Source: Polyodon spathula
Taxonomy: Eukaryota > Chordata > Actinopteri > Acipenseriformes > Polyodontidae
NCBI RefSeq assembly: GCF_017654505.1
Contig: NC_054540.1
Span: forward strand, 44,190,054-44,254,053
Length of the DNA: 64,000 nt
Reading direction: 5' to 3'
The notes beneath the pieces were generated by a model. The model was not told the origin of the DNA. It did no database searches and worked only from the letters and a program-made list of their open reading frames with translations. Positions 46,928-58,298 of the stretch are shown here, one piece after another. The position numbers and the translations under genes are program-made. Every line of letters starts with the position of its first letter. The stretch's first letter is position 1.

Positions 46928-48871
46928 GATTTGTGATGTTAGTGAATCTCTTTTCCCTGTTTTCAGATGCAAACTGTAAAGGTGACTTATTCTTCCTGTA
47001 CAACTGGTTCGTTCTGTTGTTCATCCGGCAGATGAAGAACAACACTGAAGTCCTGCGACTTTGGGAGGTAAAGCACTGATTATTATTCATCACCTTGGTC
47101 AAAGAGCACAATCAAAAAGTGAAAAAGACTCTCATTATTCTAAATGTGCATTCCCTCATCACAAAGTCTGACTACAGTCGTACACTGTCTGAGATCTTAC
47201 ATTTCTTTGGTAGGTCATTCCATTAATGTAGAACAATATTCAGTAGTTTACACACTTTGAATTAAAATGCTTTGAAATGCTCTTAATAAATGCTGTCCCT
47301 TGTGTGACTGCCTGTCTCCTGAGAAGGTGCTGATGACCAGGAAGCCATGCCCACGCTTCCATGTATTCATCGCACTGGCCATTCTGCAGAACAGGAGGAA
47401 GCACATCCTCTCCCTGCCACAGGACGAGAGCTCCATCATCACCCAGGTACCCAGCACGCTTAATCCTCATGAGGACACATTAGAAAACTGACTTTCCTGG
47501 TAACCTGGGGTCTGGTTTACTCAGCCTTTTGTGATTTTGTTGTACACTTTAATAAAAGCGTGTGGTTTGACTCTATCCTTTCTGATTTTGTTGAACACTT
47601 CAATAAGAAGTGTTGTTGTCAATGTTTGACTCCTGGGGTTTCAAGAGTCTCAATTTAAATGGGTTTTGTTACATGGGTAAAGCACAAATTGTTAGAATGG
47701 TTAGCCTTGATTCCCCAATAATTTTTATACCAAGAGTGACCATAAACTGATGCATATTTAACAATATTTAGCAACAAATATTTTTTGTGTAGCTTTATTA
47801 AATACCGTATTTGTTTGTCTTTGACTATAGAGTGACCCCCTTTGTGTTTGTTTCTAGGCCTGTAACAAAATCAATGAACTGGAAGCTGAAGACTTGATTT
47901 CTACAGCTTGCAATGCATATTCAGCATTCCAAAAAGCAAATGTAAGTATGGGCATTTTCATACAGTGAATATAGAGATAATAATAGCCTTCACTCTGAGA
48001 CATGCAGCACCAGGGCTACGGGGAGTGGGGGTGCGGTCCTGGCTTGAAGTTCAGGGCTGCTGTGCACCTGTTTGTGCAATCATAAATCCTGCTAGTTCAG
48101 TGAATTTCATGAGCTGTTTGTGCAGTGCACTGCGCCTTTTTACATTGCTTTTGAACACAAACCATAGTAGACCATATGCAGTAAAATGGCTATTGAAAAT
48201 GTCCTAATAAGGAATGTCAGTTTTTTTGGTAAATTCTTCAGCAGCAAATTAAAATCAGCTTGTCACAAATAGTACTAAATCGGTACTGCTTTGTGGAGCA
48301 ATACTAAAAACACATGTACACAGTGACGTTCTGAACATGCTAGAGCTGGAGCGCAAGTCAACCACTGGAGCTTCTGACTGTCCTTGTCAACAACGACTAC
48401 TGGAAAAACCGTTTCAACCTGTTTTTACAAGTAAACAGGACATTTCTCAATTGCAGTTTTTAAGTGGATCCTAGCAACGTACCTACTTTTCCATTTGTTT
48501 GCTCTGCCTGTTTTATGGTAAGCATGTTGTAAACACTGTAGCAAGGGCTGTGGTTAAAACATGTTTTGCTTCAAGAGAAATATAGTGTTGATGTTGCTTT
48601 GTTTTATAAACATGTTTTAACATTACAGTGACTGAATGCATAGCTTGCATGATATACAGGGGTTACAGTTTGGTTCAATGGTTTTCAGCACCTCTGTTCA
48701 GAGCTGTCTCTCACCTTAAGACTGTTTAAAAGCATCTTGGTATTGGTATTAAACCCAGTGTATTCTTCTTTGCTCTGTCTGGTAACTGTATGTACAACTT
48801 TGGTACCAATGTGTTTTTATTTCTGTTACCAGGCTCCTGAGGATCTTAGAAGGTACTTTGGTGAGGGATGA
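44696..48871 (+). CDS. tbc1d21: TBC1D21 orthologue (TBC-domain Rab GTPase-activating protein), spliced
   Basis: Ten coding exons give about 316-324 residues, close to the roughly 336 of mammalian TBC1D21 as I recall it: 44696 or 44720-44824, 44951-45054, 45610-45698, 46226-46336, 46433-46533, 46672-46768, 46967-47067, 47327-47446, 47858-47941, 48833-48871 (stop TGA 48869-48871). All junctions are GT...AG and all phases agree. TBC motifs: IxxDxxR reads INTDVIR (split across exons 3 and 4), and YxQ reads YQQG at the start of exon 5. The mammalian protein is a testis-specific Rab GAP needed for the sperm midpiece (family knowledge). The first exon with the start codon is not found. Colinear blocks include EWNSFFNEQGEL, LHPSVRTAGWEFL, KPCPRFHVF and ELEAEDLISTACNAY. 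Confidence 0.9.
44951..45054 (+). CDS. tbc1d21: TBC1D21 exon
   Basis: Reads GLHPSVRTAGWEFLMNFHPW then YSEEAARSLYRMRR. Acceptor TTTAG; donor GTAAAG. Start of the TBC domain; WEFL corresponds to the W.xLLG-type first motif of the family. Confidence 0.9.
45084..45172. repeat. (TTC)n-(TTA)n microsatellite in a TBC1D21 intron
   Basis: About 65 bp of TTC followed by about 24 bp of TTA, within the intron between 45054 and 45610. Confidence 0.9.
45610..45698 (+). CDS. tbc1d21: TBC1D21 exon
   Basis: Reads KFYKALNETVVQNPQVMTNK then EVVLTRNNI. Acceptor TTCCAG; strong donor GTAAGT at 45699. The final codon is split (A | AC). Confidence 0.9.
45720..46200 (+). repeat. G-rich minisatellite with a decoy exon copy in a TBC1D21 intron
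   Basis: About seven copies of a roughly 45-50-bp unit, AGAAGATGGGTCTGTGTGTA then GGTGTTAATGCTGGGGGG. One copy (45891-45946) is followed by TTTCTAACTTCCCCTTGTTT then AATAG and ACACCAATGTGATCTGCACCT, which duplicates the real acceptor plus the first 21 bases of the exon at 46226 exactly 300 bp earlier. Confidence 0.9.
46226..46336 (+). CDS. tbc1d21: TBC1D21 exon carrying the arginine finger
   Basis: Begins with the second half of a split Asn codon, then TDVIRTF. The Asp (46231-46233) and Arg (46240-46242) complete IxxDxxR, the arginine finger of TBC GAPs. Ends with IYDRVA and a split Gly codon. Donor GTGAGG at 46337. Confidence 0.9.
46433..46533 (+). CDS. tbc1d21: TBC1D21 exon carrying the glutamine finger
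   Basis: Reads GYQQGLHEMGMVLQSVMKTE then CNVFWALRSLLQKT. YQQ at 46435-46443 is the YxQ dual-finger motif. Acceptor TGTCAG; donor GTAAGT. Confidence 0.92.
46672..46768 (+). CDS. tbc1d21: TBC1D21 exon
   Basis: Reads DYTSIIDVGVMKSIKLLEKL then IMFLDPKFHTFL; the last base is phase 1. Acceptor TTTCAG; donor GTAAGT. Confidence 0.9.
46867..46927. repeat. (ATT)n microsatellite in a TBC1D21 intron
   Basis: About 20 ATT units, ending 40 bp before the next exon's acceptor. Confidence 0.95.
46967..47067 (+). CDS. tbc1d21: TBC1D21 exon
   Basis: Reads YANCKGDLFFLYNWFVLLFI then RQMKNNTEVLRLWE. The NWFVLLF block is the TBC motif around the conserved W/F of the C-terminal half. Acceptor TTTCAG; donor GTAAAG. 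Confidence 0.92.
47327..47446 (+). CDS. tbc1d21: TBC1D21 exon
   Basis: Reads VLMTRKPCPRFHVFIALAIL then QNRRKHILSLPQDESSIITQ, 40 codons, phase 0 on both sides. Acceptor GAAG; donor GTACCC, which is the weakest of the gene. Confidence 0.9.
47858..47941 (+). CDS. tbc1d21: TBC1D21 exon
   Basis: Reads ACNKINELEAEDLISTACNA then YSAFQKAN, 28 codons. Acceptor TTCTAG; donor GTAAGT. Confidence 0.92.
48833..48871 (+). CDS. tbc1d21: TBC1D21 last exon (coding part)
   Basis: Reads APEDLRRYFGEG then TGA. Acceptor TTACCAG after a pyrimidine-rich tract. The mammalian protein ends in a comparable short LKDFF-type tail. Confidence 0.88.
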   Translation, partial: APEDLRRYFGEG

Positions 48872-48873
48872 AA

Positions 48874-49100
48874 ATTAAAATGCAGATTCTATCTGTGCTC
48901 GTCCGAGTCACACAGTACTCCAATAAAAATGCAGATTCTGTGTGTGCTCATCTGAGTCACACAACATTCCAATAAAAATGCAGATTCTGTGTGTGCTTGT
49001 CAGAGTTGCACAGCGCTCCAATGAAAATGCAGATTCTGTGTGTGAGACAGAATCCAGAATCCAGATTGAGTATTTTTACTCTACTGAAAACATTTTAAAT
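48874..49100 (+). repeat. TBC1D21 3' UTR: 50-bp tandem repeat with polyadenylation signals
   Basis: About 3.5 copies of TCCAATAAAAATGCAGATTC plus TGTGTGTGCTCATCTGAGTC ACACA. Two copies carry AATAAA, one has AATTAAA and one AATGAAA. A further AATAAA follows at about 49098. Confidence 0.8.
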
Positions 49101-49104
49101 AAAG

Positions 49105-49460
49105 CTTGAGCTGCCCACATCATTTGTCTCTGGACAGATTTCAATACAAGCTATCAAGACATATGAATAATAATTACAGTAGATTTTTATATAAAATGAC
49201 CAGACTAAGTAATATAAACAAACCAAACATAATATAACTTGAATAAACATACACACACAGTATTAGAAATCCAAAAAGAACCAAACAAACACTTTTTTTT
49301 ATTGATTTCCCCAGAATCTGATTAATAAGGTTAGGTCAGGCTATTTTTAATACTAGATGAAAATAAATGAATTAACAATAAAGAATAAAGCACACAAAAT
49401 ACAAATGAACAAGATAAAAAATAGAGCCAACCCTTAATGGCTTGCAATTCAGAACCAGGG
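49105..49460. other. No recognisable feature
   Basis: AT-rich sequence between the 3' UTR and the hAT MITE. Confidence 0.5.
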
Positions 49461-49473
49461 ACAATATCTAGAG

Positions 49474-49631
49474 CAGGGGTCTCCAACCCTGGTCCTGGAG
49501 AGCCCCTATCCAGCAGGTTTTATAGGTGTCTACATCATCATTGGCTAAAGATCTGGAACTAATTAGGAGATTGGTTGAAATGAAAACCAGCAGCCACTGT
49601 AGCTCTCCAGGACCAGGGTTGGAGACCCCAG
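49474..49631. mobile_element. hAT-type MITE, 158 bp, perfect 8-bp target duplication
   Basis: The ends CAGGGGTCTCCAACCCTGGT...CCTGGAGAG and CTCTCCAGGACCAGGGTTGG...AGACCCC are inverted. ATCTAGAG flanks it at 49466-49473 and 49632-49639. The 8-bp duplication and CAGGGG start are hAT traits. No coding sequence. Confidence 0.92.
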
Positions 49632-50126
49632 ATCTAGAGCAACCTTCCTGCAAAGTCCTGCACAGTCTGCAGCTCCCAGAAGAATGATATCCCAACCTGG
49701 GCACTCTCCAGCATAATATACCACTGAACACGGTGTCGATTTCTCATGTGTGAGGATAGAGAGAGCATCTAAATACATTCTCCAGTCCATTAACCCTGGT
49801 ATAGGGGTTCATTTGTGCCGAAATGCACAGGATCCCAGATCTGGTACCTTTTTGTCCCCCCACCCCCCCCTTTGATAGGTTGGTGGCGGATTCCATGGTA
49901 ACGGCTATGCACATGTGAATACTTTAATTACTTTAATGTAAAAAGTAAGTACTTAAAGTTTGTTGAGGATATATTCATTTTTAGACAAAATATGGCCTAT
50001 ACCCATTTTTTCACACAGTGCTTACCCTTACATTTACAGTTTCAATGGAAACAGGTCTAACTCTACTATGGACTATATGAAACTTTTTTTTTTTTTTTTT
50101 TTTTTTTAGCAAAAAGAACCCTTTAA

Positions 50127-52660
50127 ACATAAGAAAGTTTACAAACGAGAGGAGCCCATTTGGCCCATCTTGCTCGTTTGGCTGTTAGTAGCTTACTGAT
50201 CCCAAAATCTCATCAAGCAGCTTCTTGAAGGATCCCAGGGTGTCAGCTTCAATAACATTACTGGGGAGTTGATTCCAGACCCTCACAATTCTCTGTGTAA
50301 AAAAGTGCCTCCTATTTCCTGTTCTGAATGCCCCTTTGTCTAATCTCCATTTGTGACCCCTGGTCCTTGTTTCTTTTTTCAGGCTGAAAAAGTCCCTTGC
50401 GTCGACACTGTCAATACCTTTTAGAATTTTGAATGCTTGAATTAGGTCGCCACGTAGTCTTCTTTGTTCAAGACTGAACAGATTCAATTCTTTTAGCCTG
50501 TCTGCATATGACATGCCTTTTAAGCCCGGAATAATTCTGGTCAATCTTCTTTGCACTCTTTCTAGAGCAGCAATATCTTTTTTATAGCGAGGTGACCAGA
50601 ACTGCACACATTATTCAAGATGAGGTCTTACTAGTGCATTGTACAGTTTTAACATTACTTCCCTTGATTTAAATTCAACACTTTTCTACTTTCTGTTTTT
50701 TACATGTTAACCACTCCCTAATCCATGTACATGCATTTCCTTGAATCCCAACTGCGTTCAGTTTGAGAATGAATCTTTTGTGCGGGACTTTGTCAAAAGC
50801 TTTCTGGAAATCTAAATAAACCATGTCATATGCTTTGCAATTATCCATTATCGATGTTGCATCCTCAAAAAAATCAAGCAAGTTAGTTAGACACGATCTC
50901 CCTTTCCTAAAACCATGTTGACTGTCTCCCAGGACCCTGTTACCATATAGGTAATTTTCCATTTTGGATCTTACTATAGTTTCCATAAGTTTGCATATAA
51001 TAGAAGTCAGGCTTACTGGTCTCCTGGTTCAGTTTTGTTTCCCTTTTTGTGGATCGGTATTACGTTTGCAATTTTCCAGTCTGTTGGTACCACTCCTGTG
51101 TCAAGAGACTGCTGCATGATCTTGGGTAGCGGTTTGTAAATTACTTCTTTCATTTCTTTGAGTACTACTGGGAGGATCTCATCCGGCCCAGGGGATTTGT
51201 TTATTTTAAGAGCTCCTAGTCCCTTTAACACTTCTGCCTCAGTTATGCTAAAGTTATTTAAAACTGGATAGGAACTGGATGACATGTGGGGGATGTTGTC
51301 AGTATCTTCCTTTGTAAAAACTTGTAAAAAGTAATCATTTAATATATTTGCTAATTTTTTTTCTTCATCTACAATTTTGCCATTTGTATCTCTTAAACAT
51401 TTAATCTCCTCTTTGAACGTTCTCTTGCTGTTGTAATATTGGAAAAACATTTTGGAATTGGTTTTAGCTCCCTTAGCAATGTTCATTTCTATTTCTCTCT
51501 TGGCCTTTCTAACTTCCTTTTTGACTTGCGTTTGCAGTTCTGTGTACTCTTTCTGCGTACTTTCTTTTTGGTCCTTTTTTAATGCTCTGTAAAGTGCCTT
51601 TTTTCGCTGAATATTTTTTTTAATTGATCTATTAAACCATTTTGGCAATTTAGTTTTACATTTAGATTTGTCTACTTTAGGGATGTAATTGTTTTGCGCA
51701 TCTAGTACTACATTTCTGAAGAACAACCATCCTTCTTCTGTGGGTGTTTTCTCTATTTTACTCCAATCTACTGCTGTTAGTCTCTGTTTCATACCTTCAT
51801 AGTTTGCTTTTCTAAAATTGTAAACCTTAGCTTTAGTCTTTACTTTTGGGGTTTTAAAAAACACTTCAAATGAGACCATGTTGTGGTCTGAGTTTGCCAG
51901 TGGTTCTCTGACCTCTGTTTTAGTTATTCTATCTTCGTTATTTGAAAAGACTAAATCAAGGCATGCCTCCCCTCTAGTCGGTGCCTTGACAAATTGTGTT
52001 AGGAAGCAGTCATTTGTCATTTCCACCATTTCTATTTCATCCTTCGTGCTACCCACCGGGTTTTCCCATTTTATTTGGGGGAAGTTGAAATCCCCCATTA
52101 GTATGGCTTCTCCTTTGCTACATGCATTTCTAATGTCATTGTATAACAGATTATTTTGCTCACTGTCTGAATCTGGCGGTCTATAGCATGCTCCTATTAT
52201 TATGCCCTTTGAATTTTTGGCCATTATTCTGACCCATATTGATTCAGTTTCATTTTCTTTGTCCAGGTTTAACACCTGGGCTTCAAGACTGTTTCTTATG
52301 TATAGCGCTACCCCTCCTCCTCTTCTGTCCTGCCTGTCTTTCCTATACAGTGTATACCCACAAATATTATATTCATCCCCATCACTCTCAGACAACCACG
52401 TTTCTGTAACACCTATCACATCATAGTTACCTGTTAGTGCAGTAGCTTCAAGTTCTAGAATTTTGTTTCTGATACTTCTAGCATTTAGATAAATACATTT
52501 AATGGTTGTCTTACCTGAGTTGTTGTTCTTGTTTTGATGCGGTCTCCCTTCTGTTTTTATGTTGATTTCTCCCCCCTTCCTTTCTAGTTTAAATGCTTCT
52601 GAACCTGCTTGAGGATCTTTTCTCCAAGTAGACTGGTTCCCTTGTTATTTAAGTGCAATC
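50127..52660 (-). mobile_element. CR1-like LINE with endonuclease and RT, internally deleted
   Basis: Same family as 39725-41310 and 29984-30645. On the minus strand, 52640-51013 is one long frame with the APE-type endonuclease (LNARSIRNKILELE, VIGVTETWLSE, GDFNFPQI, SDHNMVSFE) and the start of the RT (VIPIHKKGNK). A small deletion at about 51020 shifts the frame. The RT then continues (50986-50675), but the segment with the FADD motif is deleted, KKQK being joined directly to the sequence before the C-terminal block. That C-terminal block (50607-50185) ends in LGSFKKLLDEILGSVSY. Confidence 0.92.
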
Positions 52661-52699
52661 AAAAAAACACCTTCCTGTTCCATGAACTGAACAACAAAA

Positions 52700-53942
52700 G
52701 TGTATTGTAACAAAATATATAGTACTAGTTTTTTTTTTCAGTGTCAGGACATTAGATGTATAAGATCGGCTACCTTTTTGTTTACAAATGAACCCCTGCA
52801 GTGGTAACATGTTTTCTTGAAATGGTAACAGAATAGGTGTTCAAGCACTGTTAATGCCACTGCCCTTTGCCTTTGCAAAGCCACCCTGTACCACGTGCTG
52901 CAGAAGTTAAACTCGTGTGATCTTGTGACTCGTGTGATCCCTATAATGAGACATTGATATAATTGATACAATCACATCAAAAAATAATGCAGTGATTTGT
53001 GACCTGCTCTTATATCCTGTCATAGAGCTATCAAATAATTTCTCATCCTTCCATTGACTTGAAGCCAGGGGTCTAGTACTGGTGTGTAAAGAAACTCACC
53101 TGACAGTAAAGGGTTAATGCACATACACTCCAAGCCTTAGTTGCTATGCTCATCCCTAATAGGGTATTGGATGGAATTCCCACTCTCAGATCTGTCTTGA
53201 TCTTCTCTGTGGTTGAGATATTGCCTGTGTTCCTACAGCCTGTTGTATGAGTGCTCTTCATGCGTGACTGAAAGGATTCTCTTCACTGCTTGTACTGCAT
53301 GCATGATTAATGTTTACTGGGTACCCTTGAATGATTTTCAGACTCAGAAGTGTGTCAGTTCTTTCCCCTAAGGCCTTGCAAACACCTTATCCAAGCCTGT
53401 ACTCTTTAGAAGCTGATCTGTTTGCTTTGCACTTGTCTGGCTTACCTTCCAGTGCTATACTATACTGGCTATACTGGCATCTACTCGGGGTGTGAATTAG
53501 CTCTCGTTCAGTGTTCACATCCTCCAGCATCTCACTGCAGTCATCGCGAGTTCAGGTGATTCTCATTAGCTAGCAATTATAGCTTCACTGATTATCAACT
53601 GCAGAAATGCTGCTGTTATGACCACTCCAAAATAATGCTTTAAGGTTAGTATCCTAGATTGTTAACTAATACAAACATAACCTATCTTTTTAAATCACAG
53701 TTTCACCCTACTAAAATCTTTCCGTAGGTTATTTTAAATATATTGTAAATGCAACTGAATTTCATATACAAACATACTGCTGTTAGCAGCTTGCGCATAC
53801 TGAAGCCTCAAAAAGCCATTTAATGGAGTCCCTTTTATTTGCACTCTATCCTCAAAACCCTAATGAGTACAATCAGACCAGATTCTCAAAATATTTACTC
53901 TTGTCTATAATTCAACCTGATTTAGAAAAGAGAAACATAGAT

Positions 53943-54015
<73 letters not shown>

Positions 54016-54600
54016 GCCAGTTAATTAACAAAAAACTAAAACCAAACAAAAGATAATATTGAAGCTATCTTAAAGATGGATTTACCAGTAAAGCCATCTT
54101 GAAGCAGGGAATGCAATTTAAAAGTTTTAAAAAGTGGTCAAAACGTAAAAAATATTTATATAAAAAACAAACACACACCTTATGTAAACAGTTGTAGCAA
54201 CACACAGGAACATGTAACACAATAAAATAAAAAGGTCCTTATGTACCCTTTAAGCACTCACGAGTTTCCAATTACCTCCTTACACCCAGAAACTCGACAG
54301 CAGATGCCAGTGAACTACAGGCTTCTGGAGGACAAAGGCCACTCCTGGAGGTCTGTTTGAGCTCACTGGGCACCTGGACAGGAGTCCCGCAGTGCAGTAA
54401 CTCCAGTACATCTTATTCTGTGTATTGATCACATGCATTGAAGATACCGCACAATACTAAATAAAAAAAAAAATGCTTTTTGTGTTGGATGTCGCTTATT
54501 ATAAAGACATCATTCTGCACAGTTTCAGTTGCCAGGATTCTCTCGTCCAAACTGCACAAGTTGATATCTCTTATACCTTTATTAGTCCATTGTCATTGTT
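52700..54600. other. No recognisable gene; contains a (TA)n run
   Basis: Intergenic, AT-rich. (TA)n at 53949-54012. No exon-like blocks recognised. Confidence 0.5.
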
Positions 54601-54947
54601 ATTGAAAAGATGGGAAAGGATTCATCCTTTTGATGTGTGGCGGCATTTAATAGGTGAAGTGTTTGCTCTGATTGGCTGAAAGATCCTCAGTCCTTATATC
54701 AGTTCCCTGTTGTTCTCCTTCCTGCTTTCTCTACTCTCCAGTCCAGTGTCAGTGTCAGTCATGGGCTCCGAGAGGTTTCCTCCTCAGGAGGGTGTCGTCA
54801 GGTACAAGTAGTGTGGTGGAACAAAGTGACTGTCCAAACAGTACGTCTTCCCAAAATAATCTATGTTTATTATATCATAAAAGAAATGAGCCCGCCCCTC
54901 TACCAGCAATGGTATTGGACGGTACACAGCAGGCTTGCCAACCCAAA

Positions 54948-55005
<58 letters not shown>

Positions 55006-55303
55006 GTCCGATGGACTTGATCTGTCCCATGTCCTCCATGCACGAAATGGTGCGTGCTCAGATCCAGGGACCATGGTACAAGTAAACACTGTGCTTTGCA
55101 TAGAAGTGCTCTGGTGTGACTTCTGATTGCAATGGAATCGTTCCGGGTACGTGCAACTATGCACTCCCCCTAATATAGTAACCTTCCGGTTTCCACCTAC
55201 TGTCAAGGTTGTCCATCTAGGAGGCAGCTTACCACCATCCTTACACAGCACCCTTTCTGATCAGGAAGGATTTACAACATTGATCCTTTCTCTCTTTATC
55301 ACA
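54600..55303 (-). repeat. 3' LTR region of the 55-58.7 kb gypsy element
   Basis: The minus-strand LTR starts TGTGATAAAGAGAG at 55303, directly after the purine tract AGAGGTGAGATA. It contains an (AAT)n microsatellite at 54947-55003. The distal limit near 54.6 kb is not determined and no second LTR copy is visible to set it. Confidence 0.6.
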
Positions 55304-56200
55304 TATCTCACCTCTCAGAGTGATGCCGAAGGAACACTTGGCCAACTCTGCATTCCCCAATGGGTTCCCCTCACTTGAAAAACAAATCTGCATTTTGATG
55401 CTCCTTACCTACATGATGTTTCACAGTGTAATGGAAGGGTTGCAGCGCCAGATGCCACCGAGTTATTCTTTCATTATTTTCCTTAATCGTGTATAACCAT
55501 CTTAAAGGAGCATGATCAGTGACAAGAGAGAAAGAACACCACAACAAGTAATAGAGAAGAGCGTGAGTAGCCCATTTGATGGCTAAATATTCCTTCTCAA
55601 TGACGGAGTAGTTAATGTCCCTAGTGGGAGCTTGACAAAGTCACTCGGGTGAGATCTACTAGGGGATTGATTATGGTGACATACTCAGGAATAAAACGGC
55701 GATAATAGCCAGCTAGCCCCAGTAGTGATCTCACCTGTGACTTGGTCCTTGGGATCGCCGTCTCCACCGGCGACTGAACTTTGGAGGTGATCGGCTTTAC
55801 CCGACCATTACCCATAATGTAGCCAAGATATTGGGTCTCTTGTTTGTCAAAGGCACACTTGCCCAGATTGGATGTTAACCCTGCCTCCCTTAGAGACTGT
55901 AGGATGGTTGCAAGCCCAATAATATGGTCCTTCCAGGTGGCGCTAAAAATTACCACATCATCAATGTATGCGGCTGAGTACTGATGATGGGGAGTTAAGA
56001 ACTGGTCCATCAGTCTCTGAAAGGTGGTGGGAGCTCCATGCAACCCGAAGGGTATGGTCCAGAAATGGAACAAGCCATCTGGGGTAGAGAAAGCAGTTTT
56101 CTCTCTTGAGCTCTGAATGAGTGGAATCTGCCAGTATCCCTTCGTCAAATCCAGGGTCGAGATTAACCACGCCTTACCCAGTTGGTTGAGGAGGGCATCG
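55304..56200 (-). pseudogene. Reverse transcriptase/RNase H of the gypsy element
   Basis: The frame 56148-55621 carries TKGYWQIPL, then TIPFGLHGAPTTFQRLMDQFL, YIDD (codons 55957-55968, catalytic), GLTSNLGKCAFDKQETQYLGY and RSLLGLAGYYRRFIPEY. The palm is intact here. RNase H follows in damaged frames, with ALQPFHYTV-type tail reading into the LTR. Confidence 0.88.
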
Positions 56201-57084
56201 GATAAGCATTAAACTTGGAGATGGCATTAACCTTACAGAAATCCAGACAGAACTGAGTGGATCTGTCCTTATTGCCATCTTCATGATCGGACTGCACCAC
56301 TCGCTCCAGGAAGGTTCAATGACTCAAAGCCCGAACATTCTACCTCCCTGCTGACGGGACCCCTGCGACTCTCCAGGATCCGGTACGGTCTCTCTCTCAG
56401 ACCCTGACACCTGATGGAGTAATAATACCATGTGAATAACATTAGTTCTGCCGGACAAGTCAGAAAAAACATGATTAACCCTTAGCGGTCAGTTTATTCA
56501 GCACTAGTCAGACACGTCAGGTCCAATTTATTTTCACACATGCTGTTTATTTTACATGCGCTGTTTAAAAATTTTTTTTCAGAGTAAAACAGCTTCAAAA
56601 GGCAATGAATCACAAAAAAACACTCACTACTGTATCTGCAGCCAAGCCCCACCCCTTGTTCGCTGTATTTTTCACATACCTCTTTATAGATATGCATATT
56701 GATAAATCCTTTCCTGATCACTCGTTTTATCACCACACTCCTCAATAATGTAATCTGAGTCATTATTACTATACCATCTCAAAAAGCTCTGCATATGTCC
56801 GTGATGTTCTTTGAGCACTGGATGCGGAAGCAGCTATCTCCTTTGTTATGTCCGTGTTATCTCTTTAATGCATGGGCTATGAGAAAATACCTTTTTTTTT
56901 GGTTTCATTCGGTAATAAATTTCTGTCTTATTTCGGCGATCGGATTGTCTAATTTCATAATTCACATTACCAATTCCCCGTATCACCTCATATGGCCCTT
57001 GCCACTTAGCATACAAATTAGACTCGATGTGGGAAGTAGCAACAGCACTTTATCACCTGGTTGAAAAGTCTGAATTTGTGCTAG

Positions 57085-57830
57085 TTATTGTACTGCTGCT
57101 CCTGGTGATGCTGAGCTAGTTTTAGATTTTCTTGTGCCAACCAATACTAGGTGGTCTCTTAACATTATTACATACTTAACTATGTTTTTGGAAGCTTCTG
57201 TTTGCTCCTCCCACCCTTTTTTCACAAGATCAAGGATACCCTGTGGTTGCCTCCCATACAGCAGCTCAACGGGAGAGAATCCGGTCAAGAACTGAGGCAC
57301 GAACTGCCTTTGGATATCTGGTTGCGTAGTCCACCATTACTAAAATGCGCATATATCCAGAGTCAGACTGGCTCAATGGACCCACTGTGTCCATATTAAT
57401 GTGTTCAAAGGGAACTGAAATCAGGGGCAGTGGGACCAGCAGGGCCGGGCAAACCCGCCCCGGCGCTACTTGCTGGAATTCCGGACACTCTGCTACAAAT
57501 CGCATCACTTCACTAAAAACTCTTATTCAATAAAACCGAGCCAATATTCGTTCCCAAGTCTTATCGCTACATAAATTGCCCACACATGGGACATCGGGAG
57601 CCAACCGCATGATCTCATGTCGAAAAGACTGGGGAACAAGTAATTGTGTTACAATCTAACTTGTGGTCATGGGCTTGGGATACCCTAAATAGCAAATGCC
57701 CAACAATAATGTAGTGATGATATGTAATTCGCTGGCTATCCTCTACATTCTTCCCATTGATAGACCAAACCTGCCCCCAGATGTGTGCCAGTGAAGGATA
57801 GTTCTTTTCTTCCAATGCTAGGTCCACATC
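57085..57830 (-). pseudogene. Integrase of the gypsy element
   Basis: Pieces of the zinc domain (FVAECPEFQQVAPG, with the second Cys changed) and the catalytic core (FEHINMDTVGPLSQSDSGYMRILVMVDYATRYP) are present. From about 57300 the sequence jumps to LTGFSPVELLYGRQP, so most of the DDE core, including the second Asp and the Glu, is deleted. Linker sequence (ALEEKNYPSLAHIWGQVWSINGK) lies upstream at 57827-57700. Confidence 0.78.
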
Positions 57831-57936
57831 TCACTCCCAGAATTTCAGGATATCGAGCAGAGCTAAAGTAGCCTTGGCACTAGGGGGCTCAATAACCTGG
57901 CCCCGCAGGTCACATTGAGTCCCGATCCCCTTTCCC

Positions 57937-58290
57937 TTATATTTTCCCAATAGTTTCTCTCGCTGCTCCCATGGTCTTACCGGAGACTGGCTTTACCGTT
58001 TTGTTAATCATTTTAAAATACAGCCAGCCTTGATCTAAAATAACTGGATATGGAAACTTTGCAGCCACTGCCACGATTACATGGCGGGTATGACATCCAA
58101 TAGTCAAATCTAATTTAGGTACCCCCGTCAATAGAGCTTTTTCAATTAAATGCGTGGGTACTCACATCACCAATCACTCAATCAATCATTCTTTATTTTA
58201 TATAGCGTTATAGTGGAACACCACCACAAAGCTCTTGACACATACATCAGCAATGCAAGGCCCCTCCCAATCATTACCCCTGGACTTGCC
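57937..58290 (-). pseudogene. Protease of the gypsy element
   Basis: The segment 58131-57937 corresponds to the second half of the retropepsin (GCHTRHVIVAVAAKFPYPVIL). The part with the active-site DSG is interrupted around 58168-58245 by about 70 bp not present in the other copies. Confidence 0.65.
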
Positions 58291-58298
58291 TGGTGTGG

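Noticed and set aside
54947..55003. Asparagine-repeat protein
   Set aside because: An (AAT)n microsatellite inside an LTR; the reading frame is incidental.
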